A DNA stretch of 64,000 nt from Kerstersia similis. GTDB lineage: Bacteria; Pseudomonadota; Gammaproteobacteria; Burkholderiales; Burkholderiaceae_B. The stretch is from positions 1 through 64,000 of the forward strand of contig NZ_CBCSIQ010000018.1 of NCBI RefSeq assembly GCF_965139615.1, read 5' to 3'. A model generated the notes under the pieces. The model saw only the letters and a program-made list of their open reading frames with translations. It did no database searches and had not been told where the DNA came from. The translations under genes were made by a program, and so were the position numbers. Shown in pieces: positions 50,933 through 60,205 of the stretch; position 1 is the first letter of the stretch, and every line of letters begins with the position of its first letter.

Positions 50933-53392
50933 ATGGACCCCGCAATCATGACGAGCCACCGACGCCTTACCCCTTGCTATGCTGCCCTCCTGACCGCCTT
51001 TATGGTCACGCCAGTCTCCGCAGATGTGATTTTCAGCGAGTATGTTGAAGGCTCATCCAACAACAAGGCGCTGGAGTTGTACAACGCAGGCGACAGCGCC
51101 GTGGATCTGGGCCAGTACGAGATCCATGTCTATGCCAACGGCTCGAAGACGGTTTCCTCGACTTTCAAGCCCACTGGCAATCTTGCGGCAGGTGCCACCT
51201 ATGTTGTTGCCCACTCGCACATGACGGAGACATTGGGCAGCCGCATCAACCTGACGGCAGGCCTGAACTACAACGGCGACGATGCCGTCACGCTGAGCCA
51301 TCAGGGCAATATCGTGGACCGCATCGGCCAGGTCGGTTTTCGCCCCACGGAAGCTTGGGTCGGCGCCAGCGGCGCTTCGACCAAAGACAATACCTTGCGC
51401 CGCAAGGCCGCCATCAAGACCGGCGACACCGCCGCCGATACGGCATTCGACGTCGATCTCCAGTGGGATGCCTTCCCCATCGACAGTTTCGACGGTCTGG
51501 GCGCCCATCCCGGCCTGGCAGACACCGGCGGCAGCGCAACGGCCCGATGCGGCGCACCCGCAACGGCCATTGCCGATATCCAGGGCCGCGCGGACGGCAC
51601 CACCCTGGACAACGTGCATGTAGAAGCCGTCGTCACCGCCAGCTATACCTACAGCAATGGCTTCTCCGGCTTTTTCATCCAGACCGCAGACGCCGAACGG
51701 CTGCGCCGTCCAGGCGTATCAGAAGGGCTGTTCGTCTATGCGCCCGGTAAAAGCGCGGCGGCCGGCCAACGCGTCCACCTGGTCGGCAAGGTCGAAGAAA
51801 AATACAACCAGACCCAGCTGACGCTGGCCAGCGATATCGCCGTCTGTGCCGACAACCTGAGCGTCCAGGCCGAACCGCTGGCCCTGCCGCTGCCCGCAGG
51901 CAGCGATCACGCCCAATACGAAGGCATGCTGGTAGAGCTCGCACCTGGCCTGACCGTCAATAACGTCTATGAGCTGGGCCGTTACGGCAGCATCCTGCTG
52001 GGCAACGGCCTGCTGCAAACACCCACCCACGCTGTCGCCCCCGGCACGGCCGCACAGGCGCTGCTGGCCGCCAACACCCGCAACAGCATCATCCTGGATG
52101 ACGGCTACAACAACCAGAACCCCGCTACCGTGCCCTATCCGGCCCCGGAACTGTCCGCCGCCAATACATTGCGACGTGGCTATACCACGACCACCCCGGT
52201 ACGGGGTGTCGTGGAAAACCGCTACAACGCCTGGCGTATCCAGCCGCTCCCAGGCGCTGCCGCACCAGGGTTCAATAGCGCGGGCAACCCGCGCCCCGAC
52301 GCGCCCGCCCGTGCCGGCGGCACCGATGTCCGGGTTGCTTCCTTCAACGTCCTGAATTATTTCAATGGCGACGGCAAAGGCGGCGGCTTCCCCACCGCCC
52401 GTGGTGCACAGAGCGCCGCCGAACTACAACGGCAGGAAGACAAAATCGTCGCCGCGCTCAAGCAACTCGATGCCGATATCATCGGCCTGATGGAAATCGA
52501 GAACAACGGCTATGGCGATACCAGCGCCATCAGCCAGCTCACGCGCCGCATGGGCAGCAACTGGAGCTACATCCAGCCAGGCATCGACCGCCTGGGTACC
52601 GATGTGATCACTGTTGCGATGATGTACCGCAACGACACCGTACGGGAAACCGGCAAAGTCGCCACACTGGAAATCGACGATAAAAACCGCGTGCCGCTGG
52701 CCCAGACCTTTGAATCAGTGCGCGGCGGCCTGCCTGTCACCGTCGCGGTGAACCACTTCAAATCCAAGGGTTGCACCAATGCCACGGAGGGCGATGCCGA
52801 TCAGAACGATGGCCAGAGTTGCTGGAACCCGACCCGCATCAAGGCAGCCAAAGCGCTCAGCGACTGGCTGGCAACCCAGCCCACGGGCGTAGCGACGGCA
52901 GGCCACCTGATCATCGGCGATCTGAACAGCTATGCCAAGGAAGATCCCATCGTCGCGCTGGCCAACGCCGGCTATGCCGATCTGCTGGCCCGTGATGGTG
53001 CCGGCGCCGAATACAGCTATGTCTTCAATGGCATGTCGGGCTACCTGGATCATGCGCTGGCTGACGCCACCCTGAGCGCCAAAGCGCTGAAAGCGCAAAC
53101 CTGGCATATCAATGCCGATGAACCGCCGGCACTGCAATACTCGCTGCAATACAAGAGCGCACAGCAGCAGGCCTCGTTCTATGCGGCCGATCCATACAGC
53201 TCATCCGACCACGATCCGGTCGTGATCGACCTGGCGCTGTCCAAGCCGGATGACAACGGCGGCGGGGAAACGGAACCCCCCGAGCCTGCCCCCGGCACCG
53301 ATGACCAGGGCAGCGGTGGCGGTGCGCTGGGCCTGGGCCTGCTGGCCGCCCTGGCCTGGATGCGGCGCCGCTCCTTGTCTGTGCGAACCTGA
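50933..53392 (+). CDS. Secreted ExeM/NucH-type nuclease with GlyGly-CTERM tail
   Basis: The 819-residue product has a signal peptide ending near PVSADV. A lamin-tail-like domain follows (DVIFSEYVEGSSNNKALELYN). An ExeM/NucH OB-like region lies in the middle (about 200-330). The C-terminal endonuclease/exonuclease/phosphatase domain (about 460-775) shows VASFNVLNYF, IIGLMEIENNG, NHFKSKG, IIGDLNSYA and SSDHDPVVIDL. The C-terminus DQGSGGGALGLGLLAALAWMRRRSL (broken here as GSGGGALGLG and LLAALAWMRRRS) is a GlyGly-CTERM sorting signal: glycines, a hydrophobic helix and Arg. This implies rhombosortase processing. The ATG at 50933 has AGGA upstream. Confidence 0.9.
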   Translation: MDPAIMTSHRRLTPCYAALLTAFMVTPVSADVIFSEYVEGSSNNKALELYNAGDSAVDLGQYEIHVYANGSKTVSSTFKPTGNLAAGATYVVAHSHMTETLGSRINLTAGLNYNGDDAVTLSHQGNIVDRIGQVGFRPTEAWVGASGASTKDNTLRRKAAIKTGDTAADTAFDVDLQWDAFPIDSFDGLGAHPGLADTGGSATARCGAPATAIADIQGRADGTTLDNVHVEAVVTASYTYSNGFSGFFIQTADAERLRRPGVSEGLFVYAPGKSAAAGQRVHLVGKVEEKYNQTQLTLASDIAVCADNLSVQAEPLALPLPAGSDHAQYEGMLVELAPGLTVNNVYELGRYGSILLGNGLLQTPTHAVAPGTAAQALLAANTRNSIILDDGYNNQNPATVPYPAPELSAANTLRRGYTTTTPVRGVVENRYNAWRIQPLPGAAAPGFNSAGNPRPDAPARAGGTDVRVASFNVLNYFNGDGKGGGFPTARGAQSAAELQRQEDKIVAALKQLDADIIGLMEIENNGYGDTSAISQLTRRMGSNWSYIQPGIDRLGTDVITVAMMYRNDTVRETGKVATLEIDDKNRVPLAQTFESVRGGLPVTVAVNHFKSKGCTNATEGDADQNDGQSCWNPTRIKAAKALSDWLATQPTGVATAGHLIIGDLNSYAKEDPIVALANAGYADLLARDGAGAEYSYVFNGMSGYLDHALADATLSAKALKAQTWHINADEPPALQYSLQYKSAQQQASFYAADPYSSSDHDPVVIDLALSKPDDNGGGETEPPEPAPGTDDQGSGGGALGLGLLAALAWMRRRSLSVRT

Positions 53393-53396
53393 GCAC

Positions 53397-53434
53397 GATC
53401 AGGCCGGCGCTGCCGCACACGCGCCGGCCTGATC
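53397..53434 (+). terminator. Strong hairpin downstream of the nuclease gene
   Basis: GATCAGGCCGGCGC (53397-53410) and its exact complement (53421-53434) form a 14-bp stem around a 10-nt loop, 5 nt past the stop codon. There is no T-run, so it may terminate with help or protect the mRNA end. Confidence 0.55.
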
Positions 53435-53561
53435 GCCCCCACGTAGGCCAATAAGCTGACGCATTCCTGAATAGGTTATCTGCTCATCACTAATAGATAT
53501 TTCCGGCCTGGGAAGCCTAACGTTACTGTCTGACTTCCTAGCACTGCAACCGGAGATGTCC

Positions 53562-54482
53562 ATGTCACTTCGTACCTTGTGGACCAGCGCCCTGGCTGCG
53601 CTGGCCTTTGCCTCAACACCTGCGTTGGCCAGCAGCCCCTATCTGGTTTCCACCGATTGGCTGGAACAGAACCTGAACGACCCTGCCGTACGGGTGGTGG
53701 AAGTCAGCGTGAACCCCGGCCTGTATGAACGCGGCCATGTCCCCGGCGCCGTCAATTTCAACTGGCATACCGATCTGGTCGATACCGTGCAACGCGATAT
53801 CGCGCCGCCCGAACAATTCCAGGCGCTGCTGCGCCAAGCCGGCATCAACCCTGACACCACCACTATCCTCTATGGCGACAACAACAATTGGTTTGCCGCC
53901 TGGGGCGCCTGGATCTTCGATATCTACGGCATCGACAACGTCAAGCTGCTGGACGGCGGCCGCAAGAAATGGGAAGCGGAAGGCCGCCCCCTGAGCACCG
54001 CTGCCGCCACGCCGCCCGCCGGCACCGTCAGCGTGAAACCCGCCAATACGGCCTTGCGCGCCCGCCTGCCCGATGTGCTCGCCGCCGCCCGCCAGGAAGC
54101 CGATGTCGCCCTGGTGGATATCCGTTCCGCCGATGAATACAACGGCAAGATTTTCGCGCCCAACGGCGTCCCTGAATTGGCCGTACGTGCCGGCCATGTG
54201 CCCGGCGCGGTGAACGTCACCTGGAGCAAACTGGTCGCTGAAGACGGCACCTTCAAGCCGGTTGAAGAACTCAAGGCGATCTACAGTGCGGTCGGTATTG
54301 ACGGCGCCAAGCCCATCATCACCTACTGCCGCATCGGCGAGCGTTCCAGCCATTCCTGGTTCGCCCTGAGCAAGCTGCTGGGCTATGACGTGCGCAACTA
54401 CGATGGTTCCTGGACGGAATACGGCAATAGCGTCGGCGCGCCTATCGACAACCCGGCAGGCACGATCTGGGGCCAGACCTGA
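53562..54482 (+). CDS. Exported rhodanese/thiosulfate sulfurtransferase
   Basis: The 306-residue product has a signal peptide ending near ALASSPYLVS, then two rhodanese domains. The second carries the active-site motif CRIGERSSHSWF with the persulfide cysteine C256. The first domain lacks the Cys. The exported location is unusual but consistent with a sulfur shuttle on the periplasmic side. The ATG at 53562 has GGAG 6 nt upstream; an in-frame ATG at 53556 is also possible. The YeeE-like gene begins 2 nt after the stop codon, so the two are translationally coupled. Confidence 0.92.
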   Translation: MSLRTLWTSALAALAFASTPALASSPYLVSTDWLEQNLNDPAVRVVEVSVNPGLYERGHVPGAVNFNWHTDLVDTVQRDIAPPEQFQALLRQAGINPDTTTILYGDNNNWFAAWGAWIFDIYGIDNVKLLDGGRKKWEAEGRPLSTAAATPPAGTVSVKPANTALRARLPDVLAAARQEADVALVDIRSADEYNGKIFAPNGVPELAVRAGHVPGAVNVTWSKLVAEDGTFKPVEELKAIYSAVGIDGAKPIITYCRIGERSSHSWFALSKLLGYDVRNYDGSWTEYGNSVGAPIDNPAGTIWGQT

Positions 54483-54484
54483 GC

Positions 54485-55771
54485 ATGAGCACGCTCTCCC
54501 GCCTGTCTCCGGCGCTGCAGCCAGCCGCCGCCTCTGCTGATGGCAGCGCCGTTTCGGGCCGGGATAGTGCCGCTGACCCGGCACATCCCCCAGCCTGGCA
54601 GCGCCCCGGACTGCCAGCCGTTGCGGCGGCGACACTGGTTGCCGCCGGGCTGGCCTGGTGGGCCTGGCAGTTGCAGGAGATTCCCGGAACAGGCCGGGGC
54701 CTGACCTTTTCGCTGCTGGCTGGCGCCCTCTTCGGCCTGGCCCTGCAGCGCTCGCGTTTCTGCTTCTATTGCATCACGCGAGACTATATGGCCAACCGCG
54801 ACGCTCGCGGCCTGCTGGGCCTGATTGCGGCGCTCGCGTTGGGCTTGCTGGGCTACTACGCCGTGTTCGGTGCATTCCTGCCGGTGCCCGCCCCCGGCCG
54901 GCTGCCGCCCGGCGCCCATATCGGGCCGGTCAGCTGGGTACTGGCGCTGGGCGCGCTCATATTCGGGCTGGGCATGGCCATTTCCGGTTCTTGCATCAGC
55001 GCCCACCTATACCGCCTGGGCGAAGGCGCTTTCCATTCCCTGTTCGCCCTCGTAGGCGCACTGATCGGTTTCGGCCTGGGTTTCGCCTCATGGAATCCGC
55101 TCTATGCTGCCGTCATACGGGACGCACCCGTCCTCTGGCTGCCGCATCACCTGGGCTACGGGGGTTCACTCGTCTTGCAGCTGGCCCTGCTGGCCGCACT
55201 CGCGGCATGGCTCCTGCGCGGCCAGCAACGCCGCCACGCAAGCTCTGCCCCCAACCAGGGCGCGGCCTCCTTGCTGGCCTTGCTGTTCAGCCAACGCTGG
55301 CCCGCCTATGCCGGCGGCCTGGTGATTGCCGGGCTGGGCGCCATTGCCTACTTCCGTGTGGCGCCGCTGGGCGTCACCGCCGAACTGGGCAGCATTGCCC
55401 GTACGCTGGCCGACAACCTGGGCGCCCTGCCGGCACGCCTGGAAGGGCTGGACGGTTTTGCCGGCTGCGCCACGATCATCAAACAAAGCCTGCTCTCCAA
55501 CAATGGCGTATTCGTCGCCGCCCTGGTACTGGCGTCCTTTGCCAGCGCCGTCCTGGCAGGAGATTTCCGGCCGGTCAGGCCCAGCCTGCGCAATGCGCTG
55601 CGTCACTTGCTGGGCGGCATCCTGATGGGCTGGGGCGGCATGCTGGCGCTGGGCTGCACCGTGGGCACCCTGCTGTCCGGCATCATGGCAGGCGCTGCCT
55701 CTGGCTGGGTATTTGCCCTGTTCTGCCTGACCGGTGCATGGCTGGGCTGGCGGCTGCGCCGCCGTGCCTGA
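54485..55771 (+). CDS. YeeE/YedE-family thiosulfate/sulfur transporter
   Basis: The 428-residue integral membrane protein has about ten hydrophobic segments, with a long N-terminal soluble lead of about 45 residues. The conserved cysteine motifs of the family are present: RSRFCFYCITRD, GSCISAHLYRLGEG and LGCTVGTLLSGI. YeeE of other bacteria mediates thiosulfate uptake, through a cysteine relay. Its start codon overlaps closely with the end of the rhodanese gene (2-nt gap). A partner TusA protein is not in the window. Confidence 0.9.
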   Translation: MSTLSRLSPALQPAAASADGSAVSGRDSAADPAHPPAWQRPGLPAVAAATLVAAGLAWWAWQLQEIPGTGRGLTFSLLAGALFGLALQRSRFCFYCITRDYMANRDARGLLGLIAALALGLLGYYAVFGAFLPVPAPGRLPPGAHIGPVSWVLALGALIFGLGMAISGSCISAHLYRLGEGAFHSLFALVGALIGFGLGFASWNPLYAAVIRDAPVLWLPHHLGYGGSLVLQLALLAALAAWLLRGQQRRHASSAPNQGAASLLALLFSQRWPAYAGGLVIAGLGAIAYFRVAPLGVTAELGSIARTLADNLGALPARLEGLDGFAGCATIIKQSLLSNNGVFVAALVLASFASAVLAGDFRPVRPSLRNALRHLLGGILMGWGGMLALGCTVGTLLSGIMAGAASGWVFALFCLTGAWLGWRLRRRA

Positions 55772-56146
55772 CCGGAACCCCAGCCAACCTCGGAACGCGG
55801 CCTTGCAGCCTGAGGCCTCTGCCCGCGTTCCGCCCGCACCGACCGGCCGGCTGAGCCATTGAAATTATCTGAAATCCAGCCGGCCTCATCGTCCGTGCCG
55901 ACCCACGGCAGCCTGCGGCCTGCCCGTTATACTGCTTGCTCGCCACCGCCCCCAGGAATCATGGACCATCCGCCACCCCCGCCGGCAACTCCGGCATGGC
56001 GCCTGCCCACAGGCACCATGGTGGCCAGCATCATTCCCGCGCCCCGCCAGAACGGCCTGCATGGACAAAACCATAGGCAGCGCTATGCACAACGCCACAC
56101 CCCGCCCCCACCATGGCGATGCCGGCAGACGGCAGGAACACAGCCA
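55772..56146. other. Convergent intergenic region, no gene supported
   Basis: This 375-bp region lies between the rightward YeeE gene and the leftward tesA gene, both of which end here. A 70-residue minus-strand open frame (55886-56098) begins with a hydrophobic stretch but shows no motif. GC-rich dyads near 55840-55855 may serve as terminators. I see no other element. Confidence 0.45.
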
Positions 56147-56755
56147 TCAAGGCAACAGTTCGCGCAAGGCCGGCCAGACATTTTCCAGCACACGCGGCTG
56201 CGCGGCTGCCACCGGATGCAGGCCATCGCTTTGCATCATGGCAGGATCCAAGGCAACGCCTTCCAGCAGAAAAGGCACCAGCCCGGTCTGGTAGCGCTGC
56301 GCCAGCCCCGCATACAGCTGACGCAAGCCATTGCGGTAACGCGGGCCATAATTGACGGGCAATTCAATCCCCACCAGCAGGACTTCGGCCCCGGCTTCGC
56401 GCGCATCTTCTATCATGTCGGCCAGATTGTCTTCCAGCACATTCAGCGGCTGACCGCGCAAGCCATCATTGGCGCCCAGTTCCAGCACCAGGATTTCCGG
56501 ACGATGCTCCGCCAGCAAAGCAGGCAAGGCCGCCTTGCCGTTGGCGCTGGTGGCCCCGCTGACGCTCGCGTTGACGACTTTCCATTCCGGCGCTTCGGTT
56601 TCCAGCCGGTGCGCCAGCAGGCTCACCCACCCCTGATCAGCCGGAATGTTATGCGCGGCGGACAGCGAATCCCCCAGTACAAGAATCACAGGAGCCGCCG
56701 CCTGCGCAAACGGCGCGGCGATCCACAGACACAGCAAGCAAAGGAAACGACGCAT
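56147..56755 (-). CDS. tesA: Lysophospholipase/thioesterase TesA-like (SGNH hydrolase)
   Basis: The 202-residue periplasmic protein has a signal peptide ending near FAQAAAP. The SGNH motifs are GDSLSA (Ser30), ELGANDGLRG (Gly and Asn blocks) and MQSDGLHPVAAAQ (Asp and His). It hydrolyses acyl esters or thioesters. The ATG at 56753-56755 overlaps the ATG of the divergent ABC gene (56754-56756). Family length matches. Confidence 0.93.
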   Translation of the reverse strand: MRRFLCLLCLWIAAPFAQAAAPVILVLGDSLSAAHNIPADQGWVSLLAHRLETEAPEWKVVNASVSGATSANGKAALPALLAEHRPEILVLELGANDGLRGQPLNVLEDNLADMIEDAREAGAEVLLVGIELPVNYGPRYRNGLRQLYAGLAQRYQTGLVPFLLEGVALDPAMMQSDGLHPVAAAQPRVLENVWPALRELLP

Positions 56756-57446
56756 GAGCGGTTCATCCCAGGTACAGGTACTTTTGGAAAGCCTGCATGT
56801 TAGCAAGTCGGTAACAGGCCCCACCGGCAGGCTGGATATCCTGGAGGATATCTCCCTGCGCATTCATGCCGGCGAGAGCGCAGCCATCATTGGCGCGTCC
56901 GGTTCCGGCAAGACGACCTTGCTGGGACTGCTGGCGGGGCTGGATGTTCCCAGCAGCGGCAGCATACGCCTCGACGGCCATGCGCTGGAAGCCCTGGATG
57001 AAGAAGCACGCGCCGGATTGCGCCGCCGGCTGGTCGGGTTTGTCTTTCAGTCTTTCCATTTGCTGCCAGCGCTCAGCGCCGAAGAAAACGTCATGCTGCC
57101 GCTGGAACTGGAAGGCGCCCCGCGCGCGCGGGAACGCGCGCAAGCCGCGCTGGATGCCGTCGGCCTGTCGCATCGGCGCAGCCACTATCCGGCGCAGCTA
57201 TCCGGTGGCGAACAGCAGCGCGTCGCCATCGCCCGCGCATTCGTCAACGAACCCCGCATCCTGTTTGCCGATGAGCCTACCGGCAACCTGGATGCCCGCA
57301 CCGGCAGCCAGATCAGCGACCTGCTGTTCCGCCTCAACCAGGAGCATGGCACGACACTGGTGCTGGTCACGCACGACCTGACGCTGGCGCAGCGCTGCCA
57401 GCAGTCTCTGCATATCGCTGCGGGCCGCCTGAGCGATGCCGGCTGA
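56754..57446 (+). CDS. ybbA: YbbA-like ABC transporter ATP-binding protein
   Basis: The 230-residue ATPase has Walker A GASGSGKTT, the signature LSGGEQQRVAIARAFVNEP, Walker B ILFADEPTG and the D-loop NLDARTG. YbbA with the YbbP-like permease forms a lolCDE/macB-type system near tesA in many proteobacteria. The ATG at 56754 has AAAGGA 7 nt upstream, and it overlaps the divergent tesA start. The permease gene follows about 100 nt later. Confidence 0.93.
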   Translation: MSGSSQVQVLLESLHVSKSVTGPTGRLDILEDISLRIHAGESAAIIGASGSGKTTLLGLLAGLDVPSSGSIRLDGHALEALDEEARAGLRRRLVGFVFQSFHLLPALSAEENVMLPLELEGAPRARERAQAALDAVGLSHRRSHYPAQLSGGEQQRVAIARAFVNEPRILFADEPTGNLDARTGSQISDLLFRLNQEHGTTLVLVTHDLTLAQRCQQSLHIAAGRLSDAG

Positions 57447-57545
57447 ATCCCGTCGCCCGACCGCTCCCGCCCCCCATGATCCGGACATATTCCCCCGGCA
57501 TTCTGGCCGCCCGGTTTCGCCTTTCCCGCCGCCCTCTCGACATCC

Positions 57546-60029
57546 ATGAATATTCTCTCCCTGGCTTTTCGTACCGTCCGGCGTGAATGGCGCCTCGCAG
57601 AGCTGCGCACTCTGGCCTTGGCGCTGGTTCTTTCCATCGTCGCGCTGGGCGTGGTCGCCACCCTGGCATTACGCGTCGAGCACAGCATTGCCGCCGGTTC
57701 CGCGGAGCTGGTCGGCGGCGACAGCGGCCTCAATGCGCCCAGCCCCATCCCGCCCGATTACGAAACCCAGGCCCGCACCCTGGGCCTGGCCAGCGCCCAT
57801 GCCGTCCGCTTCCCGAGCATGGCGTTCACCCAGGATCAGGCCCAGTTGCTGAACCTGGCCGCGGTATCGGCCGACTGGCCGCTGCGCGGCGAAATCACGC
57901 TGCGCGACGCCGACGGCCAGCAGCGCACCGCCAGCGCTCCCCAGGCCGGGGAGGTCTATCTGGACGCCCGCGCCCTCGCCGCACTGGGCGTGGACGTCGG
58001 CGCCAGCGTGCAGATCGGTGACGCTACCCTGAGAATTGCCGGCGAACTGCTGCGCCAGCCCGACGGCGGCAACGTCTTCGCGCTGGCGCCTTCCGCCCTG
58101 GCTCCGCTGGCCGACATTGAGCGCGCCGGCCTGCTCGGTCCGGGCAGCCGCGCACGCTACAGCCTGCTGCTGGCCGGCGCCCCCAGCGCGGTACAAACCT
58201 GGAAGCAATGGGCGGCCACCCAAACACTACCGGACAATGCACGCCTGATCGAACTGGAAGATACGCAGCAGAACCTGGGTACCGCCTTCGAGCGCGCCAA
58301 TGCCTTCCTGCGCCTGTGCGCATTGTTGGCAGCGCTGTTGGCCGGCGTCGCCATCGCGCTGGCGGCCCAGCGCTATGCCCAGCGCAAGACGGATGAAGTC
58401 GCCTTGCTGCGCGCACTGGGCGCGCCACGCGCCGATGTGCTGAAGCTCCTGGCCGGTACCCTGGCCGCACTGGCCATACCGGCGGCGCTGCTGGGTATCG
58501 TCCTGACGCAAGCCCTGTCCATGCTGGCCTGGCAGGTCGCAGGCAGCCTCTTCAGCGGCGCCCTGCCTACCGTCCAGCCCCTCCTGCCATCACTGGCGGC
58601 CGCTGCCATGGGCCTGGCCATTCTCGCCGGCTTTGCCCTGCCGCCGCTGGCCCGGCTGGCCGACGTTCCGCCAGCGGCCGTTTTCCGCCGCAGCGTCGCG
58701 CCGCGCGTGCGCCGTTTTGACCTGTTCTACCTGCTGCCGCTGGCCACCGCCATGGGCCTGATCTGGATGCAGGCCGGTAATGTCAGGCTCGCCCTGATCC
58801 TGGCCATCAGCCTGGCTGCCGTCGCCCTGGTGGCTGCCGCGCTCGCGCTGCTGGCGCTCTGGCTGGCACGCCGGCTGGCAGCCGGCATCCATCCATCCTT
58901 GCGCCTGGGGCTGGCATCGCTGGCACGCCGCCGTTTCACCAGTGCCGTACAGGCAGTCGCCCTCAGCCTGGGCCTGTGCGCACTACTGATACTGGCCGTC
59001 ACCGCCCCGGCGCTATTGCAGGAATGGCGCTCGGAGTTGCCGGAGGAAACGCCCAACTGGTTTGCCCTGAACGTCCTGGAAGAGCAGGTTCCCGATTACC
59101 GCGCCGCACTGGACCAGGCCGATGCCAGCCAGATTGCCATGCTGCCGCTGGCGGTAGGCAAGCTGGCAGCCGTCAACGGGGAACCCGCAGAGCGCTTCTA
59201 CCAGACACCGGAAATGCGTGAACGCGCTGCCGAGCAGCTGCGGTTTTCATGGAGCGCGACCCTGCCGGCAGCCAATCGGCTGGTGGCGGGTAGCTGGCAG
59301 GCACCCGGCAGCGGCCCGGCAGGCCTCTCCGTGGAAAAAGGCTGGATGGAACGCTTCGGCCTGAAGCTGGGCGACAGCCTGACCCTAGAGAGCGGCGGGC
59401 GCAGCGTGACCGCCACCATAGACAGTGTGCGCGAAGTTGACTGGAGTTCGTTCCGCGTCAACTTCTTCCTGTTGCTGGACCCGGCACACGCCGAGGGCAT
59501 GCCGCATACCTGGATCGCCAGCTATTACCTGCCCCCCGCACAAAACACCCATCTCGCGGACATGGCGCGGCAGTTTCCCAATGTCAGCATGCTGGACGTC
59601 AACGACCTGCTGGAGCGCGTACGCAGCATCATCGAACGCGTCAGCAGCGCCGTCAGCTGGGTGCTCTCCTTCAGCCTGCTGGCCGGCGCCCTGGTGCTGG
59701 CCGCCGCCCTCGCCGCCAGCGCGCAGCAGCGCCGCCACGAAGCCGCATTGCTGCGTACCCTGGGTGCGCAGCGGCGCCAGTTGCGCCTGGCCGCGCTGTG
59801 CGAATTCCTGATTCTCGGGCTGATTGCTGCCCTGACGGCAACGCTGGGCGCCGCCGGCGCTGGCAGCTGGCTTGGCCTGAGTGTGTTCCGCATGGCGCAG
59901 GTGCCCTTGCCCTGGGCCCAGCTGGCGGTCACGGCTCTGCTGGCTGCCCTGGCAATTACCTTGCTAGGCCTGGCTGGCACACGCCGCATCCTGAATACGC
60001 CCCCCATGGCGCTGCTGCGCACGGCCTGA
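57546..60029 (+). CDS. ybbP: YbbP-like FtsX-family ABC permease
   Basis: The 827-residue membrane protein has two FtsX permease modules, each with a large extracytoplasmic domain. Helices lie near 20-40, 260-300, 340-360, 390-410, 440-460, then about 475-495, 700-720, 750-770 and 795-815. Motifs: LALVLSIVALGVVA, QRYAQRKTDEVALLRALGAPRADVLKLL in parts (KTDEVALLRALGAPR), and LRTLGAQRRQLRLA at the second half. These are typical of the YbbP/MacB-like permeases. Start ATG at 57546. It is 99 nt after ybbA. Confidence 0.9.
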   Translation: MNILSLAFRTVRREWRLAELRTLALALVLSIVALGVVATLALRVEHSIAAGSAELVGGDSGLNAPSPIPPDYETQARTLGLASAHAVRFPSMAFTQDQAQLLNLAAVSADWPLRGEITLRDADGQQRTASAPQAGEVYLDARALAALGVDVGASVQIGDATLRIAGELLRQPDGGNVFALAPSALAPLADIERAGLLGPGSRARYSLLLAGAPSAVQTWKQWAATQTLPDNARLIELEDTQQNLGTAFERANAFLRLCALLAALLAGVAIALAAQRYAQRKTDEVALLRALGAPRADVLKLLAGTLAALAIPAALLGIVLTQALSMLAWQVAGSLFSGALPTVQPLLPSLAAAAMGLAILAGFALPPLARLADVPPAAVFRRSVAPRVRRFDLFYLLPLATAMGLIWMQAGNVRLALILAISLAAVALVAAALALLALWLARRLAAGIHPSLRLGLASLARRRFTSAVQAVALSLGLCALLILAVTAPALLQEWRSELPEETPNWFALNVLEEQVPDYRAALDQADASQIAMLPLAVGKLAAVNGEPAERFYQTPEMRERAAEQLRFSWSATLPAANRLVAGSWQAPGSGPAGLSVEKGWMERFGLKLGDSLTLESGGRSVTATIDSVREVDWSSFRVNFFLLLDPAHAEGMPHTWIASYYLPPAQNTHLADMARQFPNVSMLDVNDLLERVRSIIERVSSAVSWVLSFSLLAGALVLAAALAASAQQRRHEAALLRTLGAQRRQLRLAALCEFLILGLIAALTATLGAAGAGSWLGLSVFRMAQVPLPWAQLAVTALLAALAITLLGLAGTRRILNTPPMALLRTA

Positions 60030-60205
60030 TTTTCCAGGGCCGCCCCCACGCCGCGCCGATGCCTTGCCGCACTACGACAAGGCATCGGCGCGGTGCGGAA
60101 TGTTTCGTTCTGGTGCCTGGCCGCTAACGGCCCCGGAACGAGCCAAGGATGGCACAGATATTGCTTTGAAAGATGAGTCACCACTCACCTGCAAGGCAAA
60201 GATCC

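Noticed and set aside
55886..56098. 70-residue minus-strand open frame after tesA
   Set aside because: A hydrophobic start gives a membrane-protein look, but the rest is Arg/Gly/Trp-rich without motif and the ribosome binding site is absent.
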